Notes under the pieces: generated by a model
Told to the model about the DNA's origin: nothing
The model's input: the letters and a program-made list of their open reading frames with translations, nothing else
The model's database searches: none
DNA from: Haliclystus octoradiatus
Lineage: Eukaryota > Cnidaria > Staurozoa > Stauromedusae > Haliclystidae
Direction of reading: 5' to 3'
Assembly: GCA_916610825.1 (NCBI GenBank)
Contig: OU744454.1
Location: 8,496,922-8,560,921 of the forward strand
DNA length: 64,000 bases
Made by a program: the position numbers and the translations under genes
Shown: positions 25,255 through 34,880 of the stretch, one piece after another
How the letters are laid out: the number at the start of each line of letters is the position of its first letter
Numbering within the stretch: position 1 is the first letter of the stretch

Positions 25255-27033
25255 AAATTTATCAATCATGGATGTAGATGTTAGTATCTGAAAGCGAGTG
25301 GACAGGATTATTGTGGATAATCAGAGATGTATTCAACAGATTGAATATCCTAAGACTAAGAATAAGACTAAGAAAGACTGTAGAGTGTATGCTATGCTGT
25401 ACTCTATGGACAGGATACATTTGGATATATCAAATGCTTTGTTTTAGTTGAGAATACTGCTTATGCACTTATAAAGATGTTCAGCAAAGTCACCTGTAAT
25501 AAATCGAAAATTTGTCAACATCTGAAAATGATTGACAGTTCATCAGACATTGATTTCATTGATGTAGAAGATCTACAGTGCACTTTAATCTTTATAAACA
25601 CTGGTGGAAGCAATCCATTGTATGTCGCAAAATTGCCTAATCAATATGGTCATTCAGCATTCAAGTAGATGTTCAAATTTTTCAAGACCACCAATGTCTG
25701 GCAATATACCGGCTTTCTAGCCACAAATCAAGTAAAACAATAACATGCTTCAATTGTCTTATTTCTTTCAGTATTTTTGTGTTTTACCTCCTTGCTGCAG
25801 CTTTCATTTTCAACAACAAAATTCTTGATTGAGCAAATGATATGATTCAAACCAGGGATGTTCATAAATCTAAATCCATCTTAGTTGAAATTAATTAACT
25901 GTAAGAGGCAAAATCAGAGGGTCAAATTAGTATAGCCAGAATTTGGATTTTGATACACTTCTGGAAAGTTTAACTTTGTGTTGAAGAAGAAAGCTAGTTT
26001 ATGAATTGTTGGAGGAAATTTCTCGAACTACATTTGAATAACTCTTAGATAGACCGTACATGAACTGTTGATGAACTAAAAATATGTAATTATTTTTTTA
26101 AAACTTTCATTAGCCGGAGAAAATCTACAACCATCAGCAATAACAAAAGACAAATACCACATAGATAGTTGCGCTATAGGCTTTTGGATTAAATGTCAAA
26201 GAGCATCTGTTGACATGGGGGTGTTTGGAAAAAATAAAGATAATACAGTCAAACAATAATTGAATTTGAAGTGTATAATTCACAATGAAGCTGTTACGGA
26301 ATAAGAAAAAACGACATTTACTGAAATAACTCAAGATATCTCAAGAGTAGAAAAGGCTATAATATTGACCAAGGAAAACAAAAGAATGTATTGCAAGAAG
26401 CATCCTGTAGTCCATAAAAGAAATGACTTATAAGATCTGTAAGGGTACTTTTCCTGGTGTTTCAAAGAATTATTGGTAGCAAAAAATAGACATGTTCTCC
26501 CTCTTATTTGTTTAATTTGTAGAAAGGCGCAGATCACTGCTACAATGTGTACACAATTAAATTCATATGCTTCATCGGTCTTTTGCACAACTTTTTTGAG
26601 GCAGCGTCAAAGCGAGGTTCCCCTTGTAAACATTTCACTTTGATTAGAAGAAACGGATGCGTCTTTTACTCAAGCTTCTTGTGTTTATCATGGACGTTTG
26701 GAACAAATTTGGAAAATAACAGATTTAATTGTAGAAAAATCTAACACTTATGCTGCCGTCCACGAGTATATTCGTTTTCACCAACACCCCCACCACACAC
26801 ACAGAGGTTGTTGGTCAGATTGGGGCTGTATGCTTGCAGAATGAATAATTGATAGGTTACTAGGTGATCCTTTTCTAGCGTCTACACAAATAGCTATTAA
26901 AATTGCGCAAATTTGGAATTGAAATTCTTTCTGTGTTACATTCAATTTTGCTAAGCCCTCCACCTGAAGACATTATGAGGTCACTGATTCAAAATGACCA
27001 TCATTCTATTTACCGCAATGTGCTCTAACTGAA
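25255..27033. other. Region without recognised genes
   Basis: About 1.8 kb with only short unrelated open stretches. A repeat-like phrase (CATGAACTGTTGATGAAC, about 26060) resembles the TTCATGAAC-rich repeat at 34690-34870. I see no splice-consistent gene. Confidence 0.4.
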
Positions 27034-27291
27034 GTGGGCAATAAAGATAATGCTCTTGCAGAGATATCCAGAAGTGTGGCCAATGCATGGAATAAACTTG
27101 ACAAAAAAGTACAAGAGGTAATGTGTTCATCAGTAGAATTTGCTCAGAAAAAAAAGTTTGATTATATTGCGTTTATTTTGTTAATTGGTACTGCTGTAAT
27201 GGCTGTATTTTATGATAAAAAAACTGGTGACCCTAATTATTCTCTTAGTACATGCCTATATGTACATAGTAACAAACAGCCAAACAAGTAG
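27034..27291 (+). CDS. Small ORF with HMG-box-like start, unrecognised
   Basis: An 85-codon open frame read from ATG at 27034 begins KDNALAEISRSVANAWNKLD, reminiscent of the second helix of an HMG box (xLAxISRxVGxxWxxL). A preceding PQCALTEVGN-like read-through suggests that the true exon starts further upstream. The rest (YIAFILLIGTAVMAVFYDKK) is hydrophobic and does not fit HMG. It may be part of a transposon-borne protein. It ends directly before the repeats of the retrotransposon at 27355. Confidence 0.25.
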   Translation: MGNKDNALAEISRSVANAWNKLDKKVQEVMCSSVEFAQKKKFDYIAFILLIGTAVMAVFYDKKTGDPNYSLSTCLYVHSNKQPNK

Positions 27292-27354
27292 GCCCATTGG
27301 TTTCTGCCAATTTGCCATTAGAAGTGATGACAGTATCCAGATTATATAGTTTAT

Positions 27355-27810
27355 AACTTTACATTCAAAATATTTATTGTTCTCTGATTGGTTTTATTGT
27401 ATTTGTCTCATTGTGGTGTTTGGTTTAATATTTTATTCATTGGTTTTATTGTTCGCTGGCTGGTTGTACATTTATTTGTCAAAGTAAATTTTATTTGTTA
27501 CTCTTTAAAGTTGTCCGTTAAACATTTTACATTCAAATTATTTATTGTTCTCTGATTGGTTTTATTGTATTTGTCTCATTGTGGTGTTTGGTTTAATATT
27601 TTATTCATTGGTTTTATTGTTCGCTGGCTGGTTGTACATTTATTTGTCAAAGTAAATTTTATTTGTTACTCTTTAAAGTTGTCCGTTAAACATTTTACAT
27701 TCAAATTATTTATTGTTCTCTGATTGGTTCTATTGTATTTGTCTCATTGTGTTGTTTGGTTTAATATTTTATTCATTGGTTTTATTGTTCGCTGGCTGGT
27801 TTTCGTTGAT
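27355..27810 (+). repeat. 168-bp tandem repeats at the 5' end of a non-LTR element
   Basis: About 2.6 units of a 168-bp repeat, each containing TTTATTGTTCTCTGATTGG and TTCGCTGGCTGG; the TTTATTGT starts are at 27373, 27541 and 27709, exactly 168 bp apart. The array lies immediately upstream of the endonuclease ORF at 27863, so it is probably a monomer-type 5' UTR, as in mouse L1, where repeated monomers carry the promoter. Promoter activity is inference. Confidence 0.75.
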
Positions 27811-27862
27811 ACTTGACCTTCTGACCCTTCCCTTGTGGTTTGTAGATTTTGTTTGATTTATC

Positions 27863-29284
27863 ATGTTTGTCAGTTATCTTATAACACTTATCGTATTACA
27901 AAGTCAATGTCTTCCATATGTCTGCAATTTATCAACACAAGCCACTGTTAATGCATCAAAAACTGGTTTCAACTTTCTGTATATACAAAACAATAATTTT
28001 CTTTCAATCTCTAGTTCTTTATTTTTATTTAAACCTAATTTAGTTATAAAATATAAATACTGTAAATACTTAATTTTTTTGCTGTTGATTTTGCTTCTCG
28101 CTGGAGACATTGAAACTAACCCTGGTCCTGATGGTACTTCTGGATGTGTGGATGGTGGAGAGGTCTACACTGACACCAGTGGCTTGAAGATCTGCCATCT
28201 CAATTCTGGGCAAGGAGGAGTACTAACTCACTTCGATAACATCATTCATTTCATCGCGGAGCGCTGCCCAGACGTCCTCTGTTTGACAGAGACCTGGCTA
28301 TCACCTGAGATACCAGACAACCTCATATCTCTGGATGGCTACAATTCTCCCATCAGGTACGATAACAGTGGTCAATTTGTTGGCAAACAAGGAGTTTTAA
28401 TTTATGTAAAATTAGGATATTTATTTAAAGTTCCAACCACATACAATGATTTTAATTTAATGAGTACTACAATAGAACTCCAAATACCACACACTCGAAA
28501 CAATTTATTTATTACATGTATATATAGACATCCACACGCACACATAGATTATCTAGACGAATTTTCCAATTTTTTAGGTTATTTAGACCATAACAATAAA
28601 TCAAGCGTAATTTTAGGAGATTTTAATACTAACACACTAAATATCAATTCATCCTTAACAAGGAAGTTAACCCCAATCCTAACAGAAAACAGTTTTAATC
28701 AACACATTACATCCCCCACACGAATAACCGGCTCGTCGTCCACCTGCATTGACTTAGCCATTTCTAATCTAGACAGCGATCAAATCAAAGCAGGCGTCAC
28801 TTTCGATATATTGGCTGATCACCAAATGAACTATTTAATTTATAACACTATTTCTCATAAACCTGTACATAACCACAAACTTACCTTAACACGCAATTAC
28901 AAAAATTTAGATACACAGTCACTTAATCTGGCCATACAACAAACTAATTGGGAATTCCTAGATTATTTCACGGATGTGAACGAGGCATACCATGCTTGGC
29001 AATCCATGTTTAACACCATTGTGAATCAGTTTGCTCCTCTCAAGAAAATTAGAATCAAATCAAGGAACCACCATATTTATTTAGATGATCATGCTATTAT
29101 GTTGAGGAATAAGCGTGACAACTACCACAAATTATTTATTAGGACTAAAGACATAACATTTTTTAATTTGTTTAAGCATTCTAGAAATGAATTTACGAAA
29201 TATTTTAGGCTATGCAAAAGAACTTATTATTGTAAAAATATATTAGAAACAAAACAAATCCAAAACAAATGTGGAAGTTTTTAA
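27863..29284 (+). CDS. L2/CR1-like retrotransposon ORF: 2A-like peptide plus APE endonuclease
   Basis: 473 residues from the ATG at 27863. Residues ~65-82 are a hydrophobic stretch, then AGDIETNPGP at about residues 80-89. An apurinic-type endonuclease follows: KICHLNS (~108), LTETWL (~140), YRHPH (~221), LGDFNTN (~249), ITSPTRITGSSSTCIDLAIS (~281) and ADHQ (~317). This nuclease nicks target DNA in target-primed reverse transcription. After it comes the linker that precedes RT in this family (LRNKRDNYHKLFIRTK). The frame ends early at KCGSF. In the next frame the protein continues MWKFLKQLLPNKREKN to about 29395, so there is a frameshift near 29250. The RT is absent and the 3' tail begins soon after, so the element is internally deleted and non-autonomous. 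Confidence 0.85.
   Translation: MFVSYLITLIVLQSQCLPYVCNLSTQATVNASKTGFNFLYIQNNNFLSISSSLFLFKPNLVIKYKYCKYLIFLLLILLLAGDIETNPGPDGTSGCVDGGEVYTDTSGLKICHLNSGQGGVLTHFDNIIHFIAERCPDVLCLTETWLSPEIPDNLISLDGYNSPIRYDNSGQFVGKQGVLIYVKLGYLFKVPTTYNDFNLMSTTIELQIPHTRNNLFITCIYRHPHAHIDYLDEFSNFLGYLDHNNKSSVILGDFNTNTLNINSSLTRKLTPILTENSFNQHITSPTRITGSSSTCIDLAISNLDSDQIKAGVTFDILADHQMNYLIYNTISHKPVHNHKLTLTRNYKNLDTQSLNLAIQQTNWEFLDYFTDVNEAYHAWQSMFNTIVNQFAPLKKIRIKSRNHHIYLDDHAIMLRNKRDNYHKLFIRTKDITFFNLFKHSRNEFTKYFRLCKRTYYCKNILETKQIQNKCGSF
28095..28126 (+). other. 2A-like ribosome-skipping peptide
   Basis: The codons for LLAGDIETNPGP match the 2A consensus D(V/I)ExNPGP, at which the ribosome skips the Gly-Pro bond and releases the upstream peptide. 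The preceding run (FLLLILLLAG) has the hydrophobic character usual for 2A peptides. 2A-like sequences at the N-terminus of non-LTR retrotransposons are established knowledge (trypanosomes, sea urchin and other animals). Skipping here would free an ~88-residue N-terminal peptide from the endonuclease. Activity is inferred from the consensus only. Confidence 0.85.
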
Positions 29285-29571
29285 AACAGTTATTACCAAA
29301 CAAGAGAAAAAAATGTAAATATCAATGAAATCAATATAGATGATAAACCTATTCCAAAAGGAAAAGTTTCAAAGGTCTCCTTGAGAAGCATTTAAATACC
29401 AATAAAATTACAGCATCTAATAACTGTTAAGTTTCGTATTTAATTAACCTTGCAGCTGTACATATATCTATGTATTATTGTAATCAACTATTTTATGTTT
29501 ATTCTCTATTTTATTACGTAAATCAGTCCTGTGAAAAAAAGTTATTGTAAAACTTATCAGGTTCTGAATAA

Positions 29572-29603
<32 letters not shown>
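29285..29603 (+). mobile_element. 3' remainder and (GAT)n tail of the L2/CR1-like element
   Basis: After the frameshifted end of the endonuclease ORF come about 200 bp of non-coding DNA and the terminus CTTATCAGGTTCTGAATAAA (29556) with a run of GAT repeats (29574-29603), the microsatellite-like tail of this class. The same terminus recurs at 20730. The whole element is 27355-29603 (about 2.25 kb), far shorter than a full L2/CR1 because the RT is deleted. Confidence 0.65.
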
Positions 29604-29799
29604 ATGGAACATGAACTACAGTAGTAAAGCCTGGACAACTATTAATTAAGAAGCCAATGTGCAATGTCATTGGTTGAAACAATGAAATGATTAAAGGGGA
29701 GAAGGGGAAAATCCCCCCCAATAAGTTGACCCTGTAATAGTATATTAAGCCTGCAAATAATTGTTTTAAGCATGTGATTTGATTTCTTTAAGGAGTGGA

Positions 29800-30030
29800 A
29801 TGGTTTAGCCAAACAAAAACGAATAAGAAACAACAAATTTGCTTGTAACAGATGCGGAAAGCAGTTTTCCAGACTGCCTCACAAGAAACACCACCAATTG
29901 AGATGCATAATTTCTCACTGTGAAACATGCGGAAAATTCCAGAACACAATTATGATTGACCTTCATAATAATCTTCATTCTGAAAAATACAAGTGTGACA
30001 AGTGTCAAAACCATTGTGTCCCCAATCACA
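29800..30030 (+). other. Zinc-finger-like coding stretch
   Basis: The plus strand reads NKFACNRCGKQFSRLPHKKH then CETCGKFQNTIMIDLHNNLH and KYKCDKCQNHCVPNHSC. The middle unit fits C-x2-C-x11-H-x3-H, and the others are Cys/His-rich variants, so this looks like an exon with two or three C2H2-type fingers. Its right part overlaps the opposite-strand SWIM-protein tail (29950-30262), so only one of the two can be original there. It may be the N-terminal DNA-binding part of a transposase. No continuous gene could be built. Confidence 0.4.
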
Positions 30031-30262
30031 GCTGTAATCAAAATCAACCTCTTCGTGGGCATGAACTGAAATATCTAAGAATGATGTTTCTGGCTGTAAT
30101 TGTGGGAGCATTCTATCTCTTACACCTTCATAGTCGGATAAATCTGCAGATTCTTCCAGAGCAAGTTCTACATGATGTCTTCTTTCTTTTGCATTGAATA
30201 CCGGCAAAAACTTCAAAGTTACTTGCGACAGCTGCTTTACCCATACCAGGTACTGGTGCTTG
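29950..30262 (-). pseudogene. SWIM/MULE-type protein C-terminal fragment (inverted copy)
   Basis: On the minus strand, from 30262: KHQYLVWVKQLSQVTLKFLP then VFNAKERRHHVELALEESAD and LSDYEGVRDRML. The KHQY part is the end of a SWIM zinc finger (CxH). The same segment is present on the plus strand at 31182-31264, so the two are inverted copies about 1 kb apart. This copy retains more of the tail than the plus copy. It is separated from the plus copy's transposase core by the TTTCAGTAGT repeats. Confidence 0.5.
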
Positions 30263-30264
30263 AA

Positions 30265-30420
30265 AAAATCAATTTCAGTAGTATTTTCAGTAGTTATTCA
30301 GCAGTTTTTCCGAAAAGTACTGAAAATAAATCAGTAGTATTTCAGTAGTTTTTCAGTAGCCTTGCCTTTTTCAGTAGTTTTTCAGTAGTTTTTCAGTAGT
30401 ATTTCAGTACTTTTAAATCT
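30265..30420 (+). repeat. Degenerate tandem repeat of TTTCAGTAGT
   Basis: About 12 copies of a 10-12 bp unit (TTTCAGTAGT, TTTTCAGTAG and variants) fill about 150 bp between two inverted fragments of a SWIM-type protein. There is no coding content. Confidence 0.75.
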
Positions 30421-30424
30421 CATA

Positions 30425-31264
30425 GTGAGTGATGATCAAACAGAGACACTAGTGTCAGCATTTACGATGTTGAAAAATTGTGCTGGAGACAAGGCATTCT
30501 TTACAAGACGATTTGAAGGACCGGAAACAATCATGACTGAAAATTGTTCAGAATTGCGAGATGCACTTCACACAATTTGGCCACATGCCAATCTTTTATT
30601 GCGAATTTATCATCTGATGCAGCAGATGTGGAGATGGCTCCTAGATAAATCTAATAAGATAACCCTAGAACATCGCCCCACTATGCTTAAATTATTGAAA
30701 TGCATCCTGTATGCAAAAAGCAAAGAGGAAGCTGCCAATGCAACAACAGCTCTACTTGAAAACGCACTAGTTTGTCAATACAAACATGCTGTTTCATACT
30801 TCACATCAGTATGGACATGAAATAGTCAAGGGCATTGGCCTATAGACAGGATAAAAATGTTAGAGATAACAATACAAACAATTACATAGAATCTCAGTTG
30901 TTGGTACTAAAAGATGAAATCCTAAATAGGGTCAAAGAGTACAATGTTGTTGGACTGTTTGACAAACTGGTTGTAGAATTAGATAACCATTACCAAATGA
31001 GACTATTTTCCCTGGCAGATGGATCTTTTGACGGAGTACTCCATTCGATTCAAAGGAATATTGAAAAATGTTCCCTCTGTACCAGATTTATCAATATTCG
31101 CACAACAAACTAAATCGCTTGGATACGAGATTTTCAAAGTCCCAAGTTCAACATGTGCAGAGGTAAAAACGGGGCGCCTTGCAAGCACCAGTACCTGGTA
31201 TGGGTAAAGCAGCTGTCGCAAGTAACTTTAAAGTTTTTGCCGCTATTCAGTGCAAAAGAAAGAA
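30425..31264 (+). pseudogene. MULE-type transposase with SWIM finger, interrupted
   Basis: Reads LRDALHTIWPHANLLLRIYH then LMQQMWRWLLDKSNKI, the MULE (Mutator-like) DDE-transposase segment in which the WPxAxLLLCxFHxxQxxWRWL motif precedes the helical part. A stop at 30820 is followed at 30835 by RDNNTNNYIESQLLVLKDEI and YQMRLFSLADGSFDGV. After a further shift comes a SWIM finger end, CRGKNGAPCKHQYLVW (about 31155-31200), and LFSAKERRHY. SWIM fingers (CxCxnCxH) bind DNA or protein in these transposase-derived families. The first Cys pair is obscured by the frame change. Three breaks mean it is not functional as read. Confidence 0.6.
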
Positions 31265-31860
31265 GGCATTATTAGAAACTAAATTAGAAACTAAAAGTTT
31301 CAAAGTGTTTCAGTGCCAAGAACAAAACATTCAAATTCATTTCGATTAAAAAGTACCTCACACTATAAATAATATTGATGTATTTCAAACTATGTAGTTT
31401 CGAGTAATAAAACAATCTCTAACATTCCCAAAAAGAGAAATATAATTGTTGCATTTCTTTCCCACGTGCTGAGCTCAACTTGCGCGGCATGTAGCGTACC
31501 CCAGTTCTCTTACAGTGCGGTGACATAAGTGTTAAGGAATCAAACAAAAACGTGACAGTTACGTTGGAGAGTGCTTACAAATTGTTTATAGAAGGTCATG
31601 TTCACAACTTTGAAAGTAAGACAATGATATGGTGTTAGTGTTGCAGGCCTGCTGGTTGTTGTCAAATAGTTGAATTTTAATCTGCATTGGCAACATTTGT
31701 AAATGGTGTTATCCTGTTTTTTCCTTAGAAGGAATTTAGTTTTATTTCTTTGCTTTTCAGTTTACGAAGGATATGATTCATGTTGGGGTTTACGTAGTAA
31801 ATGCTACCGTTTGCAAAAGAAAAATAAGTTGCCCAATTAAATTACTGTTAAATTTTATGG
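31265..31860. other. Spacer without recognised genes
   Basis: About 600 bp between the MULE/SWIM remnant and the SWIM-YqaJ remnant. I see no exon-like stretch with convincing borders; the upstream exons of the SWIM-YqaJ protein may be here. Confidence 0.3.
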
Positions 31861-32690
31861 ACCTCGAATTATTGAAAGTAATTGCAGCTGTGCTGCTGGT
31901 AAAGGAGTATGCCATCATTCTGTTGCCACCCTTTACCTGCTAGTACATTACACAAAGTTGAAATCTAAGCGTTTGTACCACCCTTTGAGTCAAAAACTTC
32001 TCTTCCCCAATTGGCATATACCTGCTCGTGCTTAAGGTTTTTTAAATAAACCACTGTTGGAAATCACTCTACAAAAGCCTAAAATGCAATCTACAACAGT
32101 AAATAGGGCCGAAAGAACACGTGGAATATACAGCACATTGTACAATGCAGTGCATGTAACTCTAGAGAAAGTAAGAGTTGACAGCCGCATGACATCTGAG
32201 TTGTTTTATATTGATCCTTTTCCACAATTTGCTCAGATCTGGACAACAGAGAAGCCTACTGACTCTGTAAACACAATATTTGGTAAGGTAGGTTGCTTTC
32301 ATATCGGCTGTGACAACCACCTGTTAACCCAGAAGACAGAATTGTAAAATAAGAGGGACACCAGGCCATCTAGATTTTTAATTTCCTAAGCTTATTTAAT
32401 TTCCCCTTTGGACTACAAATGTTCTTGTTTCTTTTCGATGATACAGGGTACTATTGAACAATCAAAGGCATTTGAGAAACAAACCATCAAGCAGTCAGAC
32501 AGCCCTAAATGGTACCTTCTGAGGAAACAGCGCCTCACCATGTCAAAGTTCAAGGACATTTGAAAAGCTTGTGATATTAGTCTTCTGCAGTGCAAAAGTA
32601 TATTCAAACCAAAGCTATGTTGCATGGAATTACAGCTGAGCCTAAAAGCAGCTGCGTGCTATGCTGATTGCTTTGTAAGACACGCTGCCT
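31861..32690 (+). pseudogene. SWIM finger plus YqaJ-like nuclease gene, decaying
   Basis: 31870-32040 reads SNCSCAAGKGVCHHSVATLY then LLVHYTKLKS and NWHIPARA. CSC-x6-CHH is a complete SWIM zinc finger of the type found before YqaJ-family (phage recombinase-like) nucleases in invertebrate proteins. The next part (32057-32283) includes IYSTLYNAV. A GTAGGT donor after AAG at 32287 and an acceptor CAG at about 32447 restore frame into GTIEQSKAFEKQTIKQSDSP then KWYLLRKQRLTMSKFKDI, the Q-S-x-x-W-x2-R-x2-RLTAS-F start of the YqaJ domain. A TGA then stands where the family has Cys, and a frameshift follows before TKAMLHGITAEP. The nuclease core is not seen, so this is probably a dead copy. Confidence 0.55.
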
Positions 32691-32860
32691 CGAAATAGAT
32701 GTGCAACCTGATATTTAAAATCACATCAGTAAAAATCAATTTTTTTTGTCCCACTGACAGTATCCAAACTAAATGTGATATACATCAGAGTACTCCTTTA
32801 AAATCTAACAGAGAGCAATGTGTCCAACCTTAGTTTCACAATTTTCCACTTTTATTCTAG

Positions 32861-34028
32861 TTTTAGAAGAAAATTTGGCTTCCAAGTGTGCAGTAGATGT
32901 CAAAAGAAAAACACCTGCTAAAAAATCAGGTAAGAAGTTATGAACACTCTGATTTTGTTAACATTTTATTTTTCAGGTGCTATACAATATTGAATTTTAA
33001 CATACCAATGACCATTTTAGACATGTAGTTCTGTGTAGCGTTGATCGTAACTGTTTGACTGTACTACCTATAACACACTGGAAACACACTCAGGTGTTCA
33101 GATAAGTAATTTCTGATTGGTGTGATAAATAATTTCTAATTTTTCCAACTGCTTATCTAACAGGTACTGGCAATGATATTAAAAAGACGCTACATTCAAC
33201 GCCAATAAAGATGAGCCCAATAATATCAAGGTGGAAAAGTTCAAACAAAATTTCTCAACAGAAAAAGACAAAAAGCCCCTCAAAACCATTGCCGTTAAAA
33301 TATAACTCTATCAATGGTGAGTTAACTACATCTCATGCTTTTATTAATATGAGTGATATGTCAGTGATATTCTTCTTCTTGGTCTATCATTATTTGACGA
33401 AATGGTTATCCGGCAAGTAGTGATTTATCTTGCTGATATTTTGGTTTTTAGTGCTAGATGAACTTAGTGTTTCTTGTCCGCTGATCTTATTATATTTCTC
33501 TTCTAGCTGAAGATCGAATGGAAACTGCTTCAATTCTTCTTGGAACTCTACACAGGATGCAATTACAAGAACCAATGCATGGTAATTAAGTTATTGTTGC
33601 TAATTAGTTAATTTTAACATGTTGACCTTGCAACGCAGCATGTACGTCCTTTTGTTAGTTTCGAGCTTGCAATAGTTTTCATTCTCTCACAATTTATGCC
33701 AATCAAGTTGCTGAACTGTAAATTTAAATTAATTCAAATTAACCAAGCAACGCAGGTGATCCATTGCTAGTATTCTTATATTTCATAACATATACTGGAT
33801 ATAATTAATATAGACTTGATATAATTCATAACATAGAATTCATCACATATACTAGATATATATCATAACATGAAATTGATATAATTCATAACATACTTAG
33901 TTGTTAGTGCTGATTATGCTAATAGATTTTATTTTATCACAGGGATCTGCGTATCAAAAAACTTGAAGAAGGAGGTCATGACGTTAAAAAAGAAAGTAAG
34001 ACGAATGGAGGAAAGAAGAAATCAGTAA
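32861..34028 (+). CDS. Four-exon gene of unknown function with basic coiled-coil C-terminus
   Basis: Four exons join with canonical borders, all introns in phase 1: 32861-32929, 33164-33316, 33507-33581 and 33943-34028, ending in TAA. They encode LEENLASKCAVDVKRKTPAK, then KMSPIISRWKSSNKISQQKK, then EDRMETASILLGTLHRMQLQ, then NLKKEVMTLKKKVRRMEERR and NQ-stop. About 127 residues are visible, Lys/Ser-rich and probably nuclear, with a C-terminal basic heptad-like helix. The first exon needs an upstream exon that I could not find. Such tails occur in THAP-type and other transposon-derived proteins, but I do not recognise this one. The lack of stops and the phase agreement across four exons argue for a real gene. 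It follows the SWIM-YqaJ remnant on the same strand and might be its continuation. Confidence 0.5.
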
Positions 34029-34035
34029 GCCACTC

Positions 34036-34135
34036 CAGTATTAGCAAACCAGCCAACAACAACTACAACACATACGAACCAGCCAACAACTACAACTAAA
34101 ACACATACAAACCAGCCAACAACTACAACTGAGGG
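34036..34135 (+). repeat. ~33-bp tandem repeat (AACCAGCCAACAACTACAAC)
   Basis: Three imperfect units containing AACCAGCCAACAACTACAAC and ACACATAC, starting just after the stop codon of the four-exon gene. One frame would read Thr/Asn/Gln-rich. It probably lies in the 3' UTR. Confidence 0.65.
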
Positions 34136-34684
34136 AAGTCACTTTGCAGATTAGAGACATCCATACGGAAAAAGATTAATGGCTTGGGTGATAGCAAAGA
34201 CATTGCCAAAAGCATGCCATTGCAATTTGTTTCTCAAATAAAGAACTATGTGAGAACTCTAGGACTTGGAAAAAGTCTGCCCAGTCCAAAATAGCACCCA
34301 GACCGGCACTGTGCCAGAAGAAGATGAAATTTCTACAGCAAATTTTAATCAAAGAAAAAGGGATCAGTAGAGAAATATTTGTTAAAAGTTTTGAAAACCT
34401 ACAAAAGGTCCTGAGAAGGCCAAGCAGCAAAGACTGTTTCTCATAATATTAAACTATTTTATTATTGTATTTATTTTTATAGCATTTTATTTGTATATGT
34501 ACATTTCCAATTTTTTATATTTTCTATTCTTTAATGTTGATATTTTTAAATTTATAAAATAATATTTTGGTAAATGCTATTTGAATAATCATGTCTATAC
34601 TACATTTTCAAGTAATTGAAATGTTTCTGCACACTCTATTAATTAATTGTTGAAAAATCATGACCGTTTTATTAAGACAAGTTA

Positions 34685-34880
34685 AGTTCATGAACCTCAT
34701 TCATCAACTTATAATTGAGACCTGGAGTTTATGAACTTTTAAACGAGACCAGTACATTAACTTTTTAATGAGACCAATTCATGAATTCAGTTCATGAACT
34801 TTTTAATGGGACCAGTTCATGAACTTATTCATGAACTGAAAAGCTCATGAACTAGTTCATGAACTTTTGTGCCATTTCAT
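34685..34880. repeat. TTCATGAAC-rich repeat cluster
   Basis: At least eight TTCATGAA-type palindromes, several within a ~24-bp unit (TTCATGAACTTTTTAATGAG ACCA). Related phrases occur at 10690, 10990, 15668 and 26060, so this is a dispersed repeat that has become locally amplified. No ORF. Confidence 0.6.

Noticed and set aside
28095-28126. 2A motif as evidence of an endogenous virus
   Set aside because: The following domain is an APE endonuclease and the 3' end is a LINE tail; 2A-like motifs are known in non-LTR retrotransposons.
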